A stretch of 53,458 nucleotides of DNA from Streptomyces sp. ADI96-02 (GTDB lineage Bacteria > Actinomycetota > Actinomycetes > Streptomycetales > Streptomycetaceae): assembly GCF_003846185.1 (NCBI RefSeq), contig NZ_ML123034.1, positions 2,010,402 through 2,063,859 on the forward strand, written 5' to 3'. Below, piece by piece: positions 32,031 to 43,203 of this stretch. The stretch's first letter is position 1, and each line of letters begins with the position of its first letter. Both the position numbers and the translations under genes were made by a program. The notes under the pieces were generated by a model. The model was not told the DNA's origin. It searched no databases and was given only the letters and a program-made list of their open reading frames with translations.

Positions 32031-33068
32031 CTACTCCTGGTCGTTGACCGCGTTGTCGGGTTGCTGGTCGTCGCCCCGGGCGTCGCCGCCCGCGCCCGGC
32101 TTCTCGTTGACGTTGCCGACGACCTTGCCGGCGGCGTCGACGAGGTCGCCGTTGGGCTGGACGGTCACGGTGACGGTGGGCGTCGGCTTGGGCTTAGCGG
32201 GCTTGGCGGGCTGCTTGGGCAGGACCATGTCGCGCGGGTCCTCGCGCGGGGCCTGGACGACGACGCCGACGATGTCGAGCTTGGTGAACCCGACGTACGG
32301 CTTCACGTAGACCGTCCGGGTCAGCGCGCCGCCCGAGGGGTCGACCCGCACGACCTCGCCGACCGGCACGCCGGGCACGAAGGGCTTGTCCTTGCTGGAG
32401 CCGAAGGTGACCAGCCGGTCGCCGGCCTTCACCTGGGCCTTGCCGTTGAGGAACTGCACCGACAGCGGGCGCGCGCCCTGCCCGGTGGCGAAGCCGAGCT
32501 CGTCGGTCTTCTCCATCCGGGTGCCGACGGTGAAGTCGGGGTCGTTGGCGAGCAGGACCGTCGCGGTGTCGGGGCCGACGGTGGTGACCCGGCCGACCAG
32601 CCCTTCCCCGTTGAGTACGGTCATGTCGCGGCGGATGCCGTCGTTCGCCCCGGCGTCGATGGTGATCGTCCAGGAGAAGCCCTGGGCCGCTCCTATGGCG
32701 ATGACCTCGGCGCCCTTGATGCCGTACCGTCCGGCGCCCGCGTTCTTCATGATGGCGTCGAGCTGGCGGACGCGGCTGCTGGTGCGGTCGTCGCTGCCGA
32801 GCTTCGACTTCAGCGCGGCGTTCTCCAGCTCCAGGGCGGCGATCCGGTCGTGCCGGTCGCCGGAGTCCCGGACGGCCCCTACGGCGTTGCCCACCGGGTC
32901 GACCGCTGCCGCAACGCCGTTCTCGACCGGTCCGAGTACGGCGGCGGCGGCCTGCCGTGCTCCGTCCACGGGCGACTCCTCGCCACCGCGGATGTCCACC
33001 GTGATCAGGGCGAATGCGATGGCGATCAGCAGCACCAGGAGCAGCCGGCTCTCTCGTGTGTCCCTCAC
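32031..33068 (-). CDS. mreC: Rod-shape-determining protein MreC
   Basis: A 345-aa protein read from GTG 33068 (MRDTRESRLLLVLLIAIAF): a short cytosolic N-terminus, one transmembrane helix, a coiled-coil segment (RHDRIAALELENAALKSKL) and the periplasm-facing beta domain (AEVIAIGAAQGFSWTITIDAGANDGI, GLVGRVTTVGP, TATVLLANDPDFTVGTR). The last ~60 residues are Pro/Asp-rich. An in-frame TTG at 33170 would add 34 residues, but it lies inside a tandem repeat resembling a promoter (TTGACA) and adds an Arg-rich segment before the expected N-terminus, so I rejected it. MreC links MreB and PBPs. It is between mreB and mreD in the usual order. Confidence 0.9.
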   Translation of the reverse strand: MRDTRESRLLLVLLIAIAFALITVDIRGGEESPVDGARQAAAAVLGPVENGVAAAVDPVGNAVGAVRDSGDRHDRIAALELENAALKSKLGSDDRTSSRVRQLDAIMKNAGAGRYGIKGAEVIAIGAAQGFSWTITIDAGANDGIRRDMTVLNGEGLVGRVTTVGPDTATVLLANDPDFTVGTRMEKTDELGFATGQGARPLSVQFLNGKAQVKAGDRLVTFGSSKDKPFVPGVPVGEVVRVDPSGGALTRTVYVKPYVGFTKLDIVGVVVQAPREDPRDMVLPKQPAKPAKPKPTPTVTVTVQPNGDLVDAAGKVVGNVNEKPGAGGDARGDDQQPDNAVNDQE

Positions 33069-33157
33069 GTGCGGCGGCCGTGCCTTCCTCGTCGGAATGT
33101 TCGTGCCTGTGGTCGGCGCCCGCACGCCGCGGACTGCGCGCCGTACGGGTACCGCGA

Positions 33158-33183
33158 CGATCTGTGTCAACGATCTATATCAA
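33158..33183 (-). promoter_or_regulatory. Tandem 13-bp repeats with -35-like hexamers upstream of mreC
   Basis: CGATCTGTGTCAA (33158-33170) and CGATCTATATCAA (33171-33183) are adjacent direct repeats matching at 11 of 13 positions, and CGATCC continues at 33184. On the - strand they give TTGACA and TTGATA. TTGACA followed by TACGGC after 19 nt is a possible promoter for mreC-mreD. The repeats may instead bind a regulator. Confidence 0.4.
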
Positions 33184-33231
33184 CGATCCGGCGTGCGGAG
33201 CGGCAGCGTCCGCGCGCCGGATCGTGGAGTC

Positions 33232-34251
33232 CTACCGTCGGGGCTGGGCGTCCAGCACCTGCTGGAGCGCTTCGAACTCCTCGACGCACTTGCCCGATCC
33301 GAGGGCCACCGAGTCCAGCGGGTCCTCGGCGATGTGGATCGGCATACCCGTCTCGCGGCGCAGCCGCTCGTCCAGTCCGCGCAGCAGCGCGCCGCCGCCG
33401 GTGAGGACGATGCCGCGGTCCATGACGTCACCGGAGAGCTCGGGCGGGCACTTGTCGAGCGTCGTCTTCACGGCGTCGACGATCGCGTTGACCGGCTCCT
33501 CGATGGCCTTGCGGACCTCGGCGGCCGAGATGACGACCGTCTTGGGCAGCCCCGAGACCAGGTCGCGGCCTCGGATCTCGGTGTGCTCGTCCTTGTCCAT
33601 GTCGTACGCGGAACCGATGGTGATCTTGATCTGTTCGGCGGTCCGCTCACCGAGGAGCAGCGAGTACTCCTTCTTGATGTGCTGGATGATCGCGTTGTCC
33701 AGCTCGTCGCCGGCGACCCGGATCGACTGGGCAGTGACGATTCCGCCGAGCGAGATCACGGCGACCTCGGTGGTGCCGCCACCGATGTCGACGACCATGT
33801 TCCCGGTGGCCTCGTGGACCGGCAGGCCGGAGCCGATGGCCGCGGCCATGGGCTCCTCGATGATGTGCACCTGACGGGCGCCGGCCTGCGTGGACGCCTC
33901 GATGACGGCGCGGCGCTCGACTCCGGTGATACCGGAGGGAACGCAGACGACGACGCGCGGACGGGCGAGGTAGCGGCGCTTGTGGATCTTGAGGATGAAG
34001 TAGCGGAGCATGCGCTCCGTGATCTCGAAGTCGGCGATGACGCCGTCCTTGAGAGGCCGCACGGCGACGATGTTGCCCGGCGTGCGCCCGATCATTTTCT
34101 TGGCCTCGGAGCCGACCGCCAGAATTCCGCCGGTGTTGGTGTTGATGGCCACGACGGACGGCTCGTTCAGAACGATGCCGCGCCCCCTGACGTACACCAG
34201 CGTGTTGGCAGTCCCGAGGTCGATAGCCATGTCACGGCCGATGAACGACAT
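33232..34251 (-). CDS. mreB: Actin-like cytoskeletal protein MreB
   Basis: A 339-aa MreB of the actin ATPase superfamily. ATP-binding motifs are visible: phosphate-1 [15 protein letters not shown] near the N-terminus, phosphate-2 [18 protein letters not shown] in the middle, and adenosine-binding [17 protein letters not shown] near the C-terminus. The start is ATG 34251 with AAGGGG 7 nt upstream; ATG 34272 in frame adds seven residues and is a possible alternative. In Streptomyces MreB is needed mainly for spore wall formation and not for vegetative tip growth. It leads the mreBCD-pbp2-rodA group. The 34252-34482 region upstream contains no gene and should hold its promoters; I see a possible -10 TACGAT at 34359-34354. 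Confidence 0.95.
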   Translation of the reverse strand: MSFIGRDMAIDLGTANTLVYVRGRGIVLNEPSVVAINTNTGGILAVGSEAKKMIGRTPGNIVAVRPLKDGVIADFEITERMLRYFILKIHKRRYLARPRVVVCVPSGITGVERRAVIEASTQAGARQVHIIEEPMAAAIGSGLPVHEATGNMVVDIGGGTTEVAVISLGGIVTAQSIRVAGDELDNAIIQHIKKEYSLLLGERTAEQIKITIGSAYDMDKDEHTEIRGRDLVSGLPKTVVISAAEVRKAIEEPVNAIVDAVKTTLDKCPPELSGDVMDRGIVLTGGGALLRGLDERLRRETGMPIHIAEDPLDSVALGSGKCVEEFEALQQVLDAQPRR

Positions 34252-34482
34252 TGAGTTCCCCTTGTTCCCCATGAGGATGCGTCGGGCCTTCCGAAGAAGC
34301 GGTGATGGCTTGTTCTGGTAGGCGAGGTTGGCGCTGCGGGCGTGGAAGCTTCCATCGTAGTGCCGTATGCACGGACACAGCGCGAGGGTCCTTCGCCATG
34401 CGAGCGGAACGGCAGGCCGTCCCACCCATGGTGACGTTACGTCGGGAGGATGCGTTCCCGCGAGATGGAACCCTATGCCGAA

Positions 34483-34508
34483 GGGCGACCGAATTACTTC
34501 GGTCGCCC
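34483..34508 (-). terminator. Terminator after ndk
   Basis: The perfect 11-bp stem GGGCGACCGAA / TTCGGTCGCCC has a 4-nt loop (34494-34497). It starts 30 nt after the ndk stop on the - strand and separates ndk from mreB. Confidence 0.85.
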
Positions 34509-34538
34509 CAGGCATACAGCGCTGTTTGGCCGATCGGT

Positions 34539-34952
34539 TCAGGAAAGTCCCGGAAAGAAAAGCTTCAGTTCTCGCTCTGCGGACTCCTGCGAGTCCGAGG
34601 CGTGGATGAGGTTCTCCCGGGTGATCGTGCCGAAGTCGCCGCGGATGGATCCGGGCGCGGCGGCGATCGGGTCGGTGGGTCCGGCCAGCGCGCGCACGCC
34701 CTCGATCACCCGCTCGCCTTCGGCCACCAGGGCGACGACGGGGCCCGACGCCATGAACTCCACCAGCGGCTCGTAGAACGGGCGGCCCTTGTGCTCGCCG
34801 TAGTGCTGCTCCAGCGTGTCCTGGTCCAGGGTGCGCAGCTCCAGCGCCGTGATCCGCCATCCGGCCTTGCGCTCGATGCGGCCGACGATCTCGCCGATCA
34901 GGCCGCGGCGGACAGCGTCGGGCTTGAGCAGGACGAGGGTGCGCTGAGTCAT
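34539..34952 (-). CDS. ndk: Nucleoside diphosphate kinase
   Basis: A 137-aa NDP kinase, full length for the family. It transfers the gamma-phosphate between nucleoside di- and triphosphates through a phospho-histidine. The N-terminus is [19 protein letters not shown], and the active-site H117 lies in ENLIHASDS. Substrate-binding residues are in the GPTDP and GSIRGDFG segments. The start is ATG 34952. It is cytosolic and stands as its own transcript, with a terminator after it. The gene order ndk - DUF4233 - folC - valS is typical for actinobacteria. Confidence 0.97.
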   Translation of the reverse strand: MTQRTLVLLKPDAVRRGLIGEIVGRIERKAGWRITALELRTLDQDTLEQHYGEHKGRPFYEPLVEFMASGPVVALVAEGERVIEGVRALAGPTDPIAAAPGSIRGDFGTITRENLIHASDSQESAERELKLFFPGLS

Positions 34953-35075
34953 GTACGGCTCCTTGCAGGCCAGGCATACGAGTGCGGTGAGGGCGAGGTT
35001 ACAGGGGTACGGGGACCGGCCGACGCCCGGGGTTCACCCAGCGTCACCTTCGGCTCCCGGCCGCCGGGCCTCGGC

Positions 35076-35429
35076 TCAGGCCGCGGCCTCGCCGGCCTCC
35101 TGCTCGGCGGCCCACCGGGCCTTCACCTCGTCGATCCTGCGGCCGTAGTGCACCGAGGCCCACCACAGCCCGCCGAAGGCGAGGCCGAGGACGAACATCA
35201 TCGGCACTACGAATCCGCTGAGCACCAGCGCGATCTGGAGCGCCCAGCCGAGCTGTATGCCGCCCGGACGGGTGATCATCCCGCAGAGCAGGACGGACAG
35301 CGCCATGCCGACGCCGCACACCGTCCAGACGGCGGCCATCGAGAGGTCGTCCAGCTTCATCGCGACGAGACCGGCGAAACCGATCACGAAGAACTCGCCG
35401 ATCAGCGTCGCAGCGCAGAGCGTCCGCAC
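35076..35429 (-). CDS. DUF4233 membrane protein
   Basis: A 117-aa protein with four hydrophobic segments (LCAATLIGEFFVIGFAGLVAMKL, AAVWTVCGVGMALSVLLCGMI, LGWALQIALVLSGFVVPMMFVLGLAFGGLWW) and a charged cytosolic tail (RRIDEVKARWAAEQEAGEAAA). It matches the actinobacterial DUF4233 family, which is nearly always encoded directly after folC. The start is GTG 35429, 3 nt after the folC stop, so it is co-translated with folC. The function is unknown; the constant link with folylpolyglutamate synthase hints at a folate- or wall-related membrane role, which is only inference. Confidence 0.85.
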   Translation of the reverse strand: MRTLCAATLIGEFFVIGFAGLVAMKLDDLSMAAVWTVCGVGMALSVLLCGMITRPGGIQLGWALQIALVLSGFVVPMMFVLGLAFGGLWWASVHYGRRIDEVKARWAAEQEAGEAAA

Positions 35430-35432
35430 GGG

Positions 35433-36953
35433 TCAGCCCCTTCCCAGAAGCAGCCGGGCCTCGCCGACCGTGATCACGGATCCGGTCACCAGCACTCCGG
35501 CGCCCGCGTACTCGTCGTCCTCCTCGGCCAGCGTGATCGCCGCCTCCAGCGCGTCGTCGAGACGCGGCTCGACCTGGACGCGGTCGTCGCCGAAGACCTC
35601 GACGGCGATGGCGGCCAGCTCGTCCGCGTCCATCGCCCGCTCGGTGGAGTTCTGCGTGACGACGACCTCGGCGAAGATCGGCTCGAAGGCTTCGAGGAGC
35701 CCGCGCACGTCCTTGTCGGCGCTCGTGCCGACCACGCCGATCAGCCGGGAGAAGCTGAACGCCTCGGAGACGCCCTCCGCGGCGGCGCGCGCGCCCGCCG
35801 GGTTGTGCGCGGCGTCCAGGACGACGGTCGGGCTGGAGCGCACGACCTCCAGCCGGCCGGGCGAGATGACCGCGGCGAACGCCTTGCGGATGGCGTCCAC
35901 GTCCAGCGACCGGGCCTGCTCCGCGCCGATGCCGAAGAACGCCTCGACGGCGGCGAGCGCGACCGCCGCGTTGTGCGCCTGGTGGGCCCCGTACAGCGGC
36001 AGGAAGACGTCGGTGTACTCGCCGCCCAGGCCCCGCAGGGTCAGCAGTTGCCCGCCGACCGCGATCTCCCGCGAGACGACGCCGAACTCCATGCCCTCGC
36101 GGGCCACGGTGGCGTCCGCCTCGACGGCCTTCTTCAGCATCACCTGCGCGGCGTCCACGGGCTGCTGCGCCAGGACGACCGTGGCGCCCGGCTTGATGAC
36201 CCCGGCCTTCTCACCGGCGATCTCGCCGGGCGTGGAGCCGAGCCGGTCGGTGTGGTCGAGGGAGATCGGGGTGATGACGGCGACGGTGGCGTCGATGACG
36301 TTGGTGGCGTCCCAGGTGCCGCCCATGCCGACCTCGACGACCGCCGCGTCGACGGGCGCGTCGACGAAGGCCGCGTACGCCATGCCGGTGAGGACCTCGA
36401 AGAACGACAGCCGGTAGGGCTGCTGGGCGTCGACCATCTCGATGTACGGCTTGACGTCCTCGTACGTCTCGACGAACCGCGCGGGATCGATCGGGAGGCC
36501 GTCCAGGCTGATCCGCTCGGTGATCGACTGGACGTGCGGGGAGGTGTAGCGGCCGGTGCGCAGGTCGAACCCGTTCAGCAGGGCCTCGATCATGCGGGCC
36601 GTGGACGTCTTGCCGTTCGTCCCGGTGATGTGGATCGAGGGGTAGGCGCGCTGCGGCTCGCCCAGTACGTCCATCAGGGCGGCGATGCGCGTCACCGAGG
36701 GGTCGAGCTTCGTCTCGCCCCAGCGTCCGGAGAGCTCCTGCTCCACCGCGCGCAGCGCCCGCTCGGTCTCGGGGTCGGTCGGTCGGGCGGCTGCCGCGTC
36801 CTGGGCCGGTCCCGAGTGGGTGCGCAGCGTGCGGCTCCCGGCCTCGATCACCGCCAGGTCGGGGTCGCGCTGGGTCTCTTCGCCGACGATCGCCTCGAAG
36901 GCGTCGTCGGGCTCGGACTCGTCGTGCCGGTCTGAAGGGCGGGGCTCACTCAC
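35433..36953 (-). CDS. folC: Bifunctional folylpolyglutamate/dihydrofolate synthase
   Basis: A 506-aa Mur-ligase-like enzyme that adds glutamate to (dihydro)folates with ATP. The P-loop G111-TNGKTS117 and the following region RYTSPHVQSITERISLDG are family signatures. VEVGMGGTWDATNVID and LDAAHNPAGA carry conserved metal- and substrate-binding residues. GTG 36953 is used. The first ~70 residues are acidic, low-complexity and absent in shorter homologs, so translation may begin further in. It lies between valS and the DUF4233 gene, and all three are on the - strand. The valS terminator precedes it, so it has its own promoter. Confidence 0.92.
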   Translation of the reverse strand: MSEPRPSDRHDESEPDDAFEAIVGEETQRDPDLAVIEAGSRTLRTHSGPAQDAAAARPTDPETERALRAVEQELSGRWGETKLDPSVTRIAALMDVLGEPQRAYPSIHITGTNGKTSTARMIEALLNGFDLRTGRYTSPHVQSITERISLDGLPIDPARFVETYEDVKPYIEMVDAQQPYRLSFFEVLTGMAYAAFVDAPVDAAVVEVGMGGTWDATNVIDATVAVITPISLDHTDRLGSTPGEIAGEKAGVIKPGATVVLAQQPVDAAQVMLKKAVEADATVAREGMEFGVVSREIAVGGQLLTLRGLGGEYTDVFLPLYGAHQAHNAAVALAAVEAFFGIGAEQARSLDVDAIRKAFAAVISPGRLEVVRSSPTVVLDAAHNPAGARAAAEGVSEAFSFSRLIGVVGTSADKDVRGLLEAFEPIFAEVVVTQNSTERAMDADELAAIAVEVFGDDRVQVEPRLDDALEAAITLAEEDDEYAGAGVLVTGSVITVGEARLLLGRG

Positions 36954-37034
36954 CCGGCCAGTCTACGGATGGGCGGGTCCGCCGCGCGCGGCACCCGGTG
37001 GCGTACGGGAGGAACGCGCCGCGGCCGGGGACGG

Positions 37035-37078
37035 CGAAGCCCCCGCGCTCCCGGTGGACCGGGGGTGCGGGGGCTTCG
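37035..37078 (-). terminator. Terminator after valS
   Basis: A 12-bp outer stem CGAAGCCCCCGC / GCGGGGGCTTCG (37035-37046 with 37067-37078) encloses an inner 5-bp hairpin CCCGG-TGGA-CCGGG. It begins 12 nt after the valS stop on the - strand. Confidence 0.85.
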
Positions 37079-37089
37079 GGGCGGGGCGG

Positions 37090-39711
37090 TCAGCCCTGCG
37101 GCAAGGCCGCGAGCTGCGCGCCGATCCGCTCGATGTCCGCCTCGGCCTTGGCGAGCCGGCCGCGGATCTTGTCGACCACGTTGTCCGGGGCCTTGGCGAG
37201 GAACGCCTCGTTGCCGAGCTTCCCGGTGGCCTGCGCCTTCTCCTTCCGCGCCGCCTCCAGGTCCTTCGTGAGGCGCTTGCGCTCGGCCGGGACGTCGATC
37301 GTGCCGGACAGGTCGAGGGCGACCGTGGCCCCGGCGACCGGCAGCGACGCCGTGGCCTGGAAGCCCTCCCCGGCGGGCTGGAGCCGCGCGAGCTGGCGCA
37401 TGGCCGCCTCGTGCGGGGCGAGCGCCGTGCCGGTCAGGGTCAGCTCGGCCGGGACCTTCTGGCCGGGCTGGAGGCCCTGGTCGTTGCGGAAGCGGCGGAC
37501 CTCGGTGACGACCTGCTGGACCAGCTCGATCTCCTTCTCGGCCGCGTCGTCGCGGAAGCCCGAGTCGGCGGGCCACTCGGCGATGACGACGGACTCGCGC
37601 CCGGTGAGCGCGGTCCACAGCGCCTCCGTGACGAACGGGACGATCGGGTGCAGCAGCCGCAGCATCACGTCCAGGACCTCGCCGAGGACCCGGCCCGAGA
37701 CCTCGGCCGGACGGCCGCCCGCGAAGAACGTGGTCTTGGACAGCTCGACGTACCAGTCGAAGACCTCGTCCCAGGCGAAGTGCCGCAGAGACTCGCTGAT
37801 CTTCGCGAACTGGAAGTCGTCGTAGTAGGCGTCGACGTCGGCGACCGTCTTGTTCAGGCGGGAGAGGATCCAGCGGTCGGTGACCGACATCTCCTCGACC
37901 GGCGGCAGCCCGCCCTCGATCGTCGCGCCGTTCATCAGGGCGAAGCGGGTGGCGTTCCAGATCTTGTTGGAGAACTTCGCCGAGCCCTGGACCCAGTCCT
38001 CGCCGATCGGGACGTCGGTGCCCGGGTTCGCGCCGCGGGCCAGGGTGAAGCGCAGGGCGTCGGAGCCGTACTTGTCCATCCAGTCCAGCGGGTTGACCAC
38101 GTTGCCGAAGGACTTCGACATCTTCTTGCCGTGCTCGTCGCGGACCATGCCGTGCAGGACGATGGTTCCGAACGGCGGGACGCCGTCGTTGACGTACAGG
38201 CCGAACATCATCATCCGGGCGACCCAGAAGAAGAGGATGTCGTAGCCGGTGACCAGGACGGAGTTCGGGTAGAACTTCGCGAGGCTGTCGGTCTGTTCGG
38301 GCCAGCCGAGGGTGGAGAACGGCCACAGGCCGGAGGAGAACCACGTGTCCAGGACGTCGCTGTCCTGCGTCCAGCCCTCGCCGGTGGGCGCGTCGTCGTC
38401 CGGTCCGACGCAGACGACCTCGCCGTTCGGGCCGTACCAGACGGGGATGCGGTGGCCCCACCAGAGCTGGCGCGAGATCGTCCAGTCGTGGAGGTTGTCG
38501 ACCCAGTCGAAGTAGCGCTTCTCCATCTCCTGCGGGTGGATCTTGACGCTGCCGTCGCGGACCGCGTCGCCCGCGGCCTTGGCGAGCGGGGCGACCTTGA
38601 CCCACCACTGGAGCGAGAGGCGCGGCTCGATGGTGGTCTTGCAGCGGGAGCAGTGCCCGACGGAGTGGACGTAGGGCCGCTTCTCGGCGACGATCCGGCC
38701 GTCCTCGCGCAGGGCGGCGACGATGGCGGAGCGGGCCTCCAGCCGGTCCAGGCCCTCGAACGGGCCGGGGACGGTGATGACCGCGCGCTCGTCCATGACC
38801 GTGAGGAACGGCAGGTCGTGGCGCTTGCCGATCTCGAAGTCGTTCGGGTCGTGCGCGGGGGTCACCTTGACCGCGCCGGTGCCGAACTCCGGGTCGACGT
38901 GGCGGTCGGCGACGACGGGGACGGTCCGGTCGGTGAGCGGCAGCCTGATCTGCTTGCCGACCAGGTGCCGGTAGCGCTCGTCGTCGGGGTGGACGGCGAC
39001 GGCGGTGTCGCCGAGCATCGTCTCGGCGCGGGTGGTGGCGACGACGATGGTCTCGTCCCCTTCCCCGTACGTCATCGAGACCAGCTCGCCGTCGTCCTCC
39101 TGGTACTCGACCTCGATGTCGGAGATCGCGGTGAGACAGCGGGGGCACCAGTTGATGATCCGCTCGGCGCGGTAGATCAGGCCGTCGTCGTACATCTGCT
39201 TGAAGACGGTCTGGACGGCCCTGGACAGGCCCTCGTCCATGGTGAACCGCTCACGGGACCAGGCGACGCCCTCGCCGAGGCGGCGCATCTGGCCGGAGAT
39301 CTGGCCGCCGGACTCGTTCTTCCACTGCCAGACGCGCTCGACGAACGCCTCCCGCCCGAGGTCGTGGCGGGACTTGCCCTCCTTGCCGAGCTCACGCTCG
39401 ACGACGTTCTGGGTGGCGATGCCGGCGTGGTCCATGCCCGGCTGGTACAGCGCCTCGAAGCCCTGCATCCGCTTGCGGCGGACCAGGGCGTCGATCAGCG
39501 TGTGCTCGAAGGCGTGGCCCAGGTGAAGCGAGCCGGTGACGTTCGGCGGCGGGATGACGATGCTGTAGGGCGGCTTGTCGCTGTGCTCGTCGGCCTCGAA
39601 GTACCCGCGCTCCACCCAGCGCTCGTACAACTTCCCCTCTACGTCGGCCGGCGCGTACTGGGTCGGCAGTTCGGGGTTGCTGGCGCTCGGCGCTTGAGTC
39701 TTCTCGGTCAC
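37090..39711 (-). CDS. valS: Valyl-tRNA synthetase
   Basis: An 873-aa class I aminoacyl-tRNA synthetase that charges tRNA-Val and edits misactivated threonine. The HIGH-type motif is [15 protein letters not shown] near residues 54-68 and the KMSKS loop is [24 protein letters not shown] and GHCSRC are Cys pairs in the connective/editing region. The C-terminal ~70 residues are the helical coiled-coil arm ([23 protein letters not shown]). The start is GTG 39711; an open frame extends upstream to 40017 but is low-complexity and antisense to another gene. No T-box leader is seen. A possible -10 (TAAACT) lies close to the GTG, suggesting a short or leaderless mRNA. Confidence 0.96.
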   Translation of the reverse strand: MTEKTQAPSASNPELPTQYAPADVEGKLYERWVERGYFEADEHSDKPPYSIVIPPPNVTGSLHLGHAFEHTLIDALVRRKRMQGFEALYQPGMDHAGIATQNVVERELGKEGKSRHDLGREAFVERVWQWKNESGGQISGQMRRLGEGVAWSRERFTMDEGLSRAVQTVFKQMYDDGLIYRAERIINWCPRCLTAISDIEVEYQEDDGELVSMTYGEGDETIVVATTRAETMLGDTAVAVHPDDERYRHLVGKQIRLPLTDRTVPVVADRHVDPEFGTGAVKVTPAHDPNDFEIGKRHDLPFLTVMDERAVITVPGPFEGLDRLEARSAIVAALREDGRIVAEKRPYVHSVGHCSRCKTTIEPRLSLQWWVKVAPLAKAAGDAVRDGSVKIHPQEMEKRYFDWVDNLHDWTISRQLWWGHRIPVWYGPNGEVVCVGPDDDAPTGEGWTQDSDVLDTWFSSGLWPFSTLGWPEQTDSLAKFYPNSVLVTGYDILFFWVARMMMFGLYVNDGVPPFGTIVLHGMVRDEHGKKMSKSFGNVVNPLDWMDKYGSDALRFTLARGANPGTDVPIGEDWVQGSAKFSNKIWNATRFALMNGATIEGGLPPVEEMSVTDRWILSRLNKTVADVDAYYDDFQFAKISESLRHFAWDEVFDWYVELSKTTFFAGGRPAEVSGRVLGEVLDVMLRLLHPIVPFVTEALWTALTGRESVVIAEWPADSGFRDDAAEKEIELVQQVVTEVRRFRNDQGLQPGQKVPAELTLTGTALAPHEAAMRQLARLQPAGEGFQATASLPVAGATVALDLSGTIDVPAERKRLTKDLEAARKEKAQATGKLGNEAFLAKAPDNVVDKIRGRLAKAEADIERIGAQLAALPQG

Positions 39712-39718
39712 GCAGCAC

Positions 39719-39724
39719 AGTTTA
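39719..39724 (-). promoter_or_regulatory. Candidate -10 box (TAAACT) of valS
   Basis: TAAACT on the - strand lies 7 nt upstream of GTG 39711. TTCGGC 18 nt further upstream is a weak -35 candidate. No Shine-Dalgarno sequence precedes valS, which fits a leaderless transcript. Confidence 0.35.
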
Positions 39725-39848
39725 GGGCCGTCGCGGTCCTGCGCCGAAACGGATTGGTTCGGTAACGGTGTGCGGTCCGGCCCCCGCCCCGGCACGGCTT
39801 CCGCCAGGATGTTCGCGACGCGTAGGCATTCTTGAGGGGGACGTTTCC

Positions 39849-40877
39849 ATGAGCCACAACCAGCCGGGCCCGTACGGCGGGCTGCCGCCGCAGGGGCAGC
39901 CCGGACCGTACGGACAGCAGCCGGGCCCCTACGGCGCCCCGCCGCCGCAGCCGCAGGGCCCGCCGCAGGGGCAGCCCGGCTACGGCTACCCGCAGCAGCC
40001 TCCGCAGGGCGTGCCACAGCAGCAGCCCGGTCCGTACGGCTCCCCGCCCCAGGGCGGACCCGGCTACGGCTACCCGCCGGCCCAGCAGCCGGGCCCCTAC
40101 GGGCAGCAGCCGCCGAACCCGCCGTACGGCGGTCCCGCCGGGTACGGACAGCAGCCTCCGTACCCGCCGGCCCCGCAGCCGAAGAAGAGGACCGGGCTGA
40201 TCATCGGCGTCGCCGTGGCGGCGCTGGCGGTCCTCGCGGGCGGGACGTACCTCCTGACGTCGGGGAGCGCGGGCGACAGCGATGTGGCCGACTCCACCAG
40301 GGGCTACCAGCTGACGCCGGCGGCCTCGGTGGACGACTACAGGAAGGAGTCCGCCGGATCCATCGCACCGGGCCCGCTGACCGGGACGGAGAAGGCCGAG
40401 GCGGAGGCGGCGGGCGTCACGAACCCCCGGCAGGCCGGCGCCCAGTACAAGAGCGGCTCGCAGGACAACCCCCTCGCGCAGAAGATGCTCATGCTCCAGG
40501 GCTACTGGGGCGAGGTCGCAGATCCGGCCGAGGTCATCGACAACTCCTTCAGCGACGCCGAGAAGAAGATGGGCGAGGGCGCCGGCGGCAGCAAGGTCTC
40601 GCTCGTCGGCAGCCCCAAGGACGTCGAACCGGCCGGACTGGACGGCGCCCTGATGAGGTGCCAGGACCTGAGGACGGTCAACGACAAGGCGGACGGCACC
40701 CCGGCGAACGGCCCGAGGGAAGTGATCACGCCGGTCTGCATCTGGGCCGACTACAGCACCGTCGGGATCGTCGTCGCCGTCGACGTCGGCAGCGCGCTCA
40801 ACGGCAAGGGCATGCCGCAGGCGGACGTCGCCGCGCTCGCCGCCAAGCTCTACAGCACCTCCCGCACCAAGCTCTGA
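39849..40877 (+). CDS. Pro/Gly/Gln-rich membrane-anchored protein
   Basis: A 342-aa protein from ATG 39849 with GAGGGGG 8 nt upstream. Residues 1-112 are a low-complexity tail of repeated [11 protein letters not shown] and [10 protein letters not shown] units with no acidic residues. Residues ~116-137 form one transmembrane helix ([23 protein letters not shown]). The remaining ~200 residues are predicted to be outside the membrane ([44 protein letters not shown]), with two Cys that could pair. This layout of cytosolic Pro/Gln tail, one helix and an external domain is frequent in Streptomyces and often annotated as hypothetical. It stands alone, divergent from valS and convergent with clpX. 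Function unknown. Confidence 0.85.
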   Translation: MSHNQPGPYGGLPPQGQPGPYGQQPGPYGAPPPQPQGPPQGQPGYGYPQQPPQGVPQQQPGPYGSPPQGGPGYGYPPAQQPGPYGQQPPNPPYGGPAGYGQQPPYPPAPQPKKRTGLIIGVAVAALAVLAGGTYLLTSGSAGDSDVADSTRGYQLTPAASVDDYRKESAGSIAPGPLTGTEKAEAEAAGVTNPRQAGAQYKSGSQDNPLAQKMLMLQGYWGEVADPAEVIDNSFSDAEKKMGEGAGGSKVSLVGSPKDVEPAGLDGALMRCQDLRTVNDKADGTPANGPREVITPVCIWADYSTVGIVVAVDVGSALNGKGMPQADVAALAAKLYSTSRTKL

Positions 40878-40897
40878 CCCGGCGGCCCGGTCATCCG

Positions 40898-40945
40898 ACG
40901 CCGAAGGGGCGTCCACCGGTCAACCGGTGGACGCCCCTTCGGCGT
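40898..40945. terminator. Strong bidirectional terminator between membrane protein gene and clpX
   Basis: A perfect 22-bp inverted repeat (40898-40919 with 40924-40945, core GAAGGGGCGTCCACCGG) closes over a 4-nt loop. It lies between the stop codons of convergent genes at 40877 and 40986. Confidence 0.9.
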
Positions 40946-40985
40946 TGTCGCTGCCGCGTGCCGCTGACGGATCGCGGGACCGTGC

Positions 40986-42284
<1,299 letters not shown>

Positions 42285-42382
42285 GAGGTGCTTCCCCTTC
42301 GCCTGGGAGACGCCTGGTTCAGCGGCTCCTGGTGCCTCTATCCGACGGTACCTTGCCTGGGCCCCCGTTCGGGCCCCCCTTG

Positions 42383-42409
42383 GCACGGTTCACACGGCTG
42401 AGACCGTGC
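42383..42409 (-). terminator. Hairpin between clpP2 and clpX
   Basis: GCACGGT (42383-42389) pairs with ACCGTGC (42403-42409) around a 13-nt loop. It lies 32 nt after the clpP2 stop. It could be a weak terminator or attenuator that lowers clpX expression relative to clpP. Confidence 0.4.
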
Positions 42410-42440
42410 GAACGGAATGTGCCAAGGGGAAAGACCGACG

Positions 42441-43124
42441 TCAGAGCGATGCGCCCGCGGTGGTCTTGCGGGTGGAAACGATCTGGTCGACCAGGCCGTA
42501 CGCGAGAGCGTCCTCGGCCGTGAGAATCTTGTCGCGCTCGATGTCCTCGCTGATCTTCTCCAGCGGGGTCGTCGAGTGACGGGCCAGCATCTCCTCCAGC
42601 TGCGTGCGCATGCGGAGGATCTCGTTGGCCGCGATCTCCAGGTCGGAGAGCTGCTCGCGGCCCGTCTGCGAGGACGGCTGGTGGATGAGCACCCGGGCGT
42701 GCGGCAGCGCCATGCGCTTGCCGGGCGTGCCCGCGGCGAGCAGGACGGCGGCGGCGGAGGCGGCCTGGCCCATGCAGACCGTCTGGATGTCCGGCTTCAC
42801 GAACTGCATCGTGTCGTAGATCGCGGTGAGCGCGGTGAACGAGCCGCCGGGGCTGTTGATGTAGATCGAGATGTCGCGGTCCGGGTCCATCGACTCCAGG
42901 CACAGCAGCTGCGCCATGACGTCGTTGGCCGAGGCGTCGTCGATCTGGACGCCGAGGAAGATCACGCGCTCCTCGAAGAGCTTCGCGTACGGGTCGTACT
43001 CACGCACACCCTGCGAGGTGCGCTCCACGAAGCGCGGGACGACGTAGCGGTTGTCCACCTGCGGGCCGGTGTAGAGGCCGCTCGCGGAGGCGCCGGGGAA
43101 GTTGTTCATGTGGGTGTTCACCAT
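42441..43124 (-). CDS. clpP2: ATP-dependent Clp protease proteolytic subunit (ClpP2)
   Basis: A 227-aa serine protease subunit from ATG 43124. The catalytic Ser123 lies in [10 protein letters not shown] and His148 in LIHQPSS; the Asp is in the [11 protein letters not shown] region. The propeptide-like N-terminus ([18 protein letters not shown]) and the sequence [28 protein letters not shown] are typical of actinobacterial ClpP2. Alternative starts are GTG 43211 (overlapping clpP1, 256 aa) and ATG 43109; ribosome sites do not decide. It is co-transcribed with clpP1, and the two subunits form a mixed tetradecamer that works with ClpX or ClpC. Confidence 0.94.
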   Translation of the reverse strand: MVNTHMNNFPGASASGLYTGPQVDNRYVVPRFVERTSQGVREYDPYAKLFEERVIFLGVQIDDASANDVMAQLLCLESMDPDRDISIYINSPGGSFTALTAIYDTMQFVKPDIQTVCMGQAASAAAVLLAAGTPGKRMALPHARVLIHQPSSQTGREQLSDLEIAANEILRMRTQLEEMLARHSTTPLEKISEDIERDKILTAEDALAYGLVDQIVSTRKTTAGASL

Positions 43125-43203
43125 CCTGGTGGCGTGCTGTGGGCTGGGGATCTCGGCGTACGAGAGGGGTGCGGGAGGTGCCGCCGGTCCGGTGGGAACC
43201 GGA

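Noticed and set aside
33068..33170. Longer mreC beginning at TTG 33170
   Set aside because: The extra 34 residues are Arg-rich and the TTG is part of a tandem repeat with promoter-like TTGACA. GTG 33068 gives the usual N-terminus just before the membrane helix.
36685..39765. 1026-codon + strand frame antisense to folC and valS
   Set aside because: It covers the HIGH/KMSKS-bearing valS on the opposite strand and shows only Val/Asp/Gly-rich filler without motifs.
39712..39848. T-box leader upstream of valS
   Set aside because: The gap is short, a -10-like box is next to the start codon, and no T-box consensus or specifier stem is visible.
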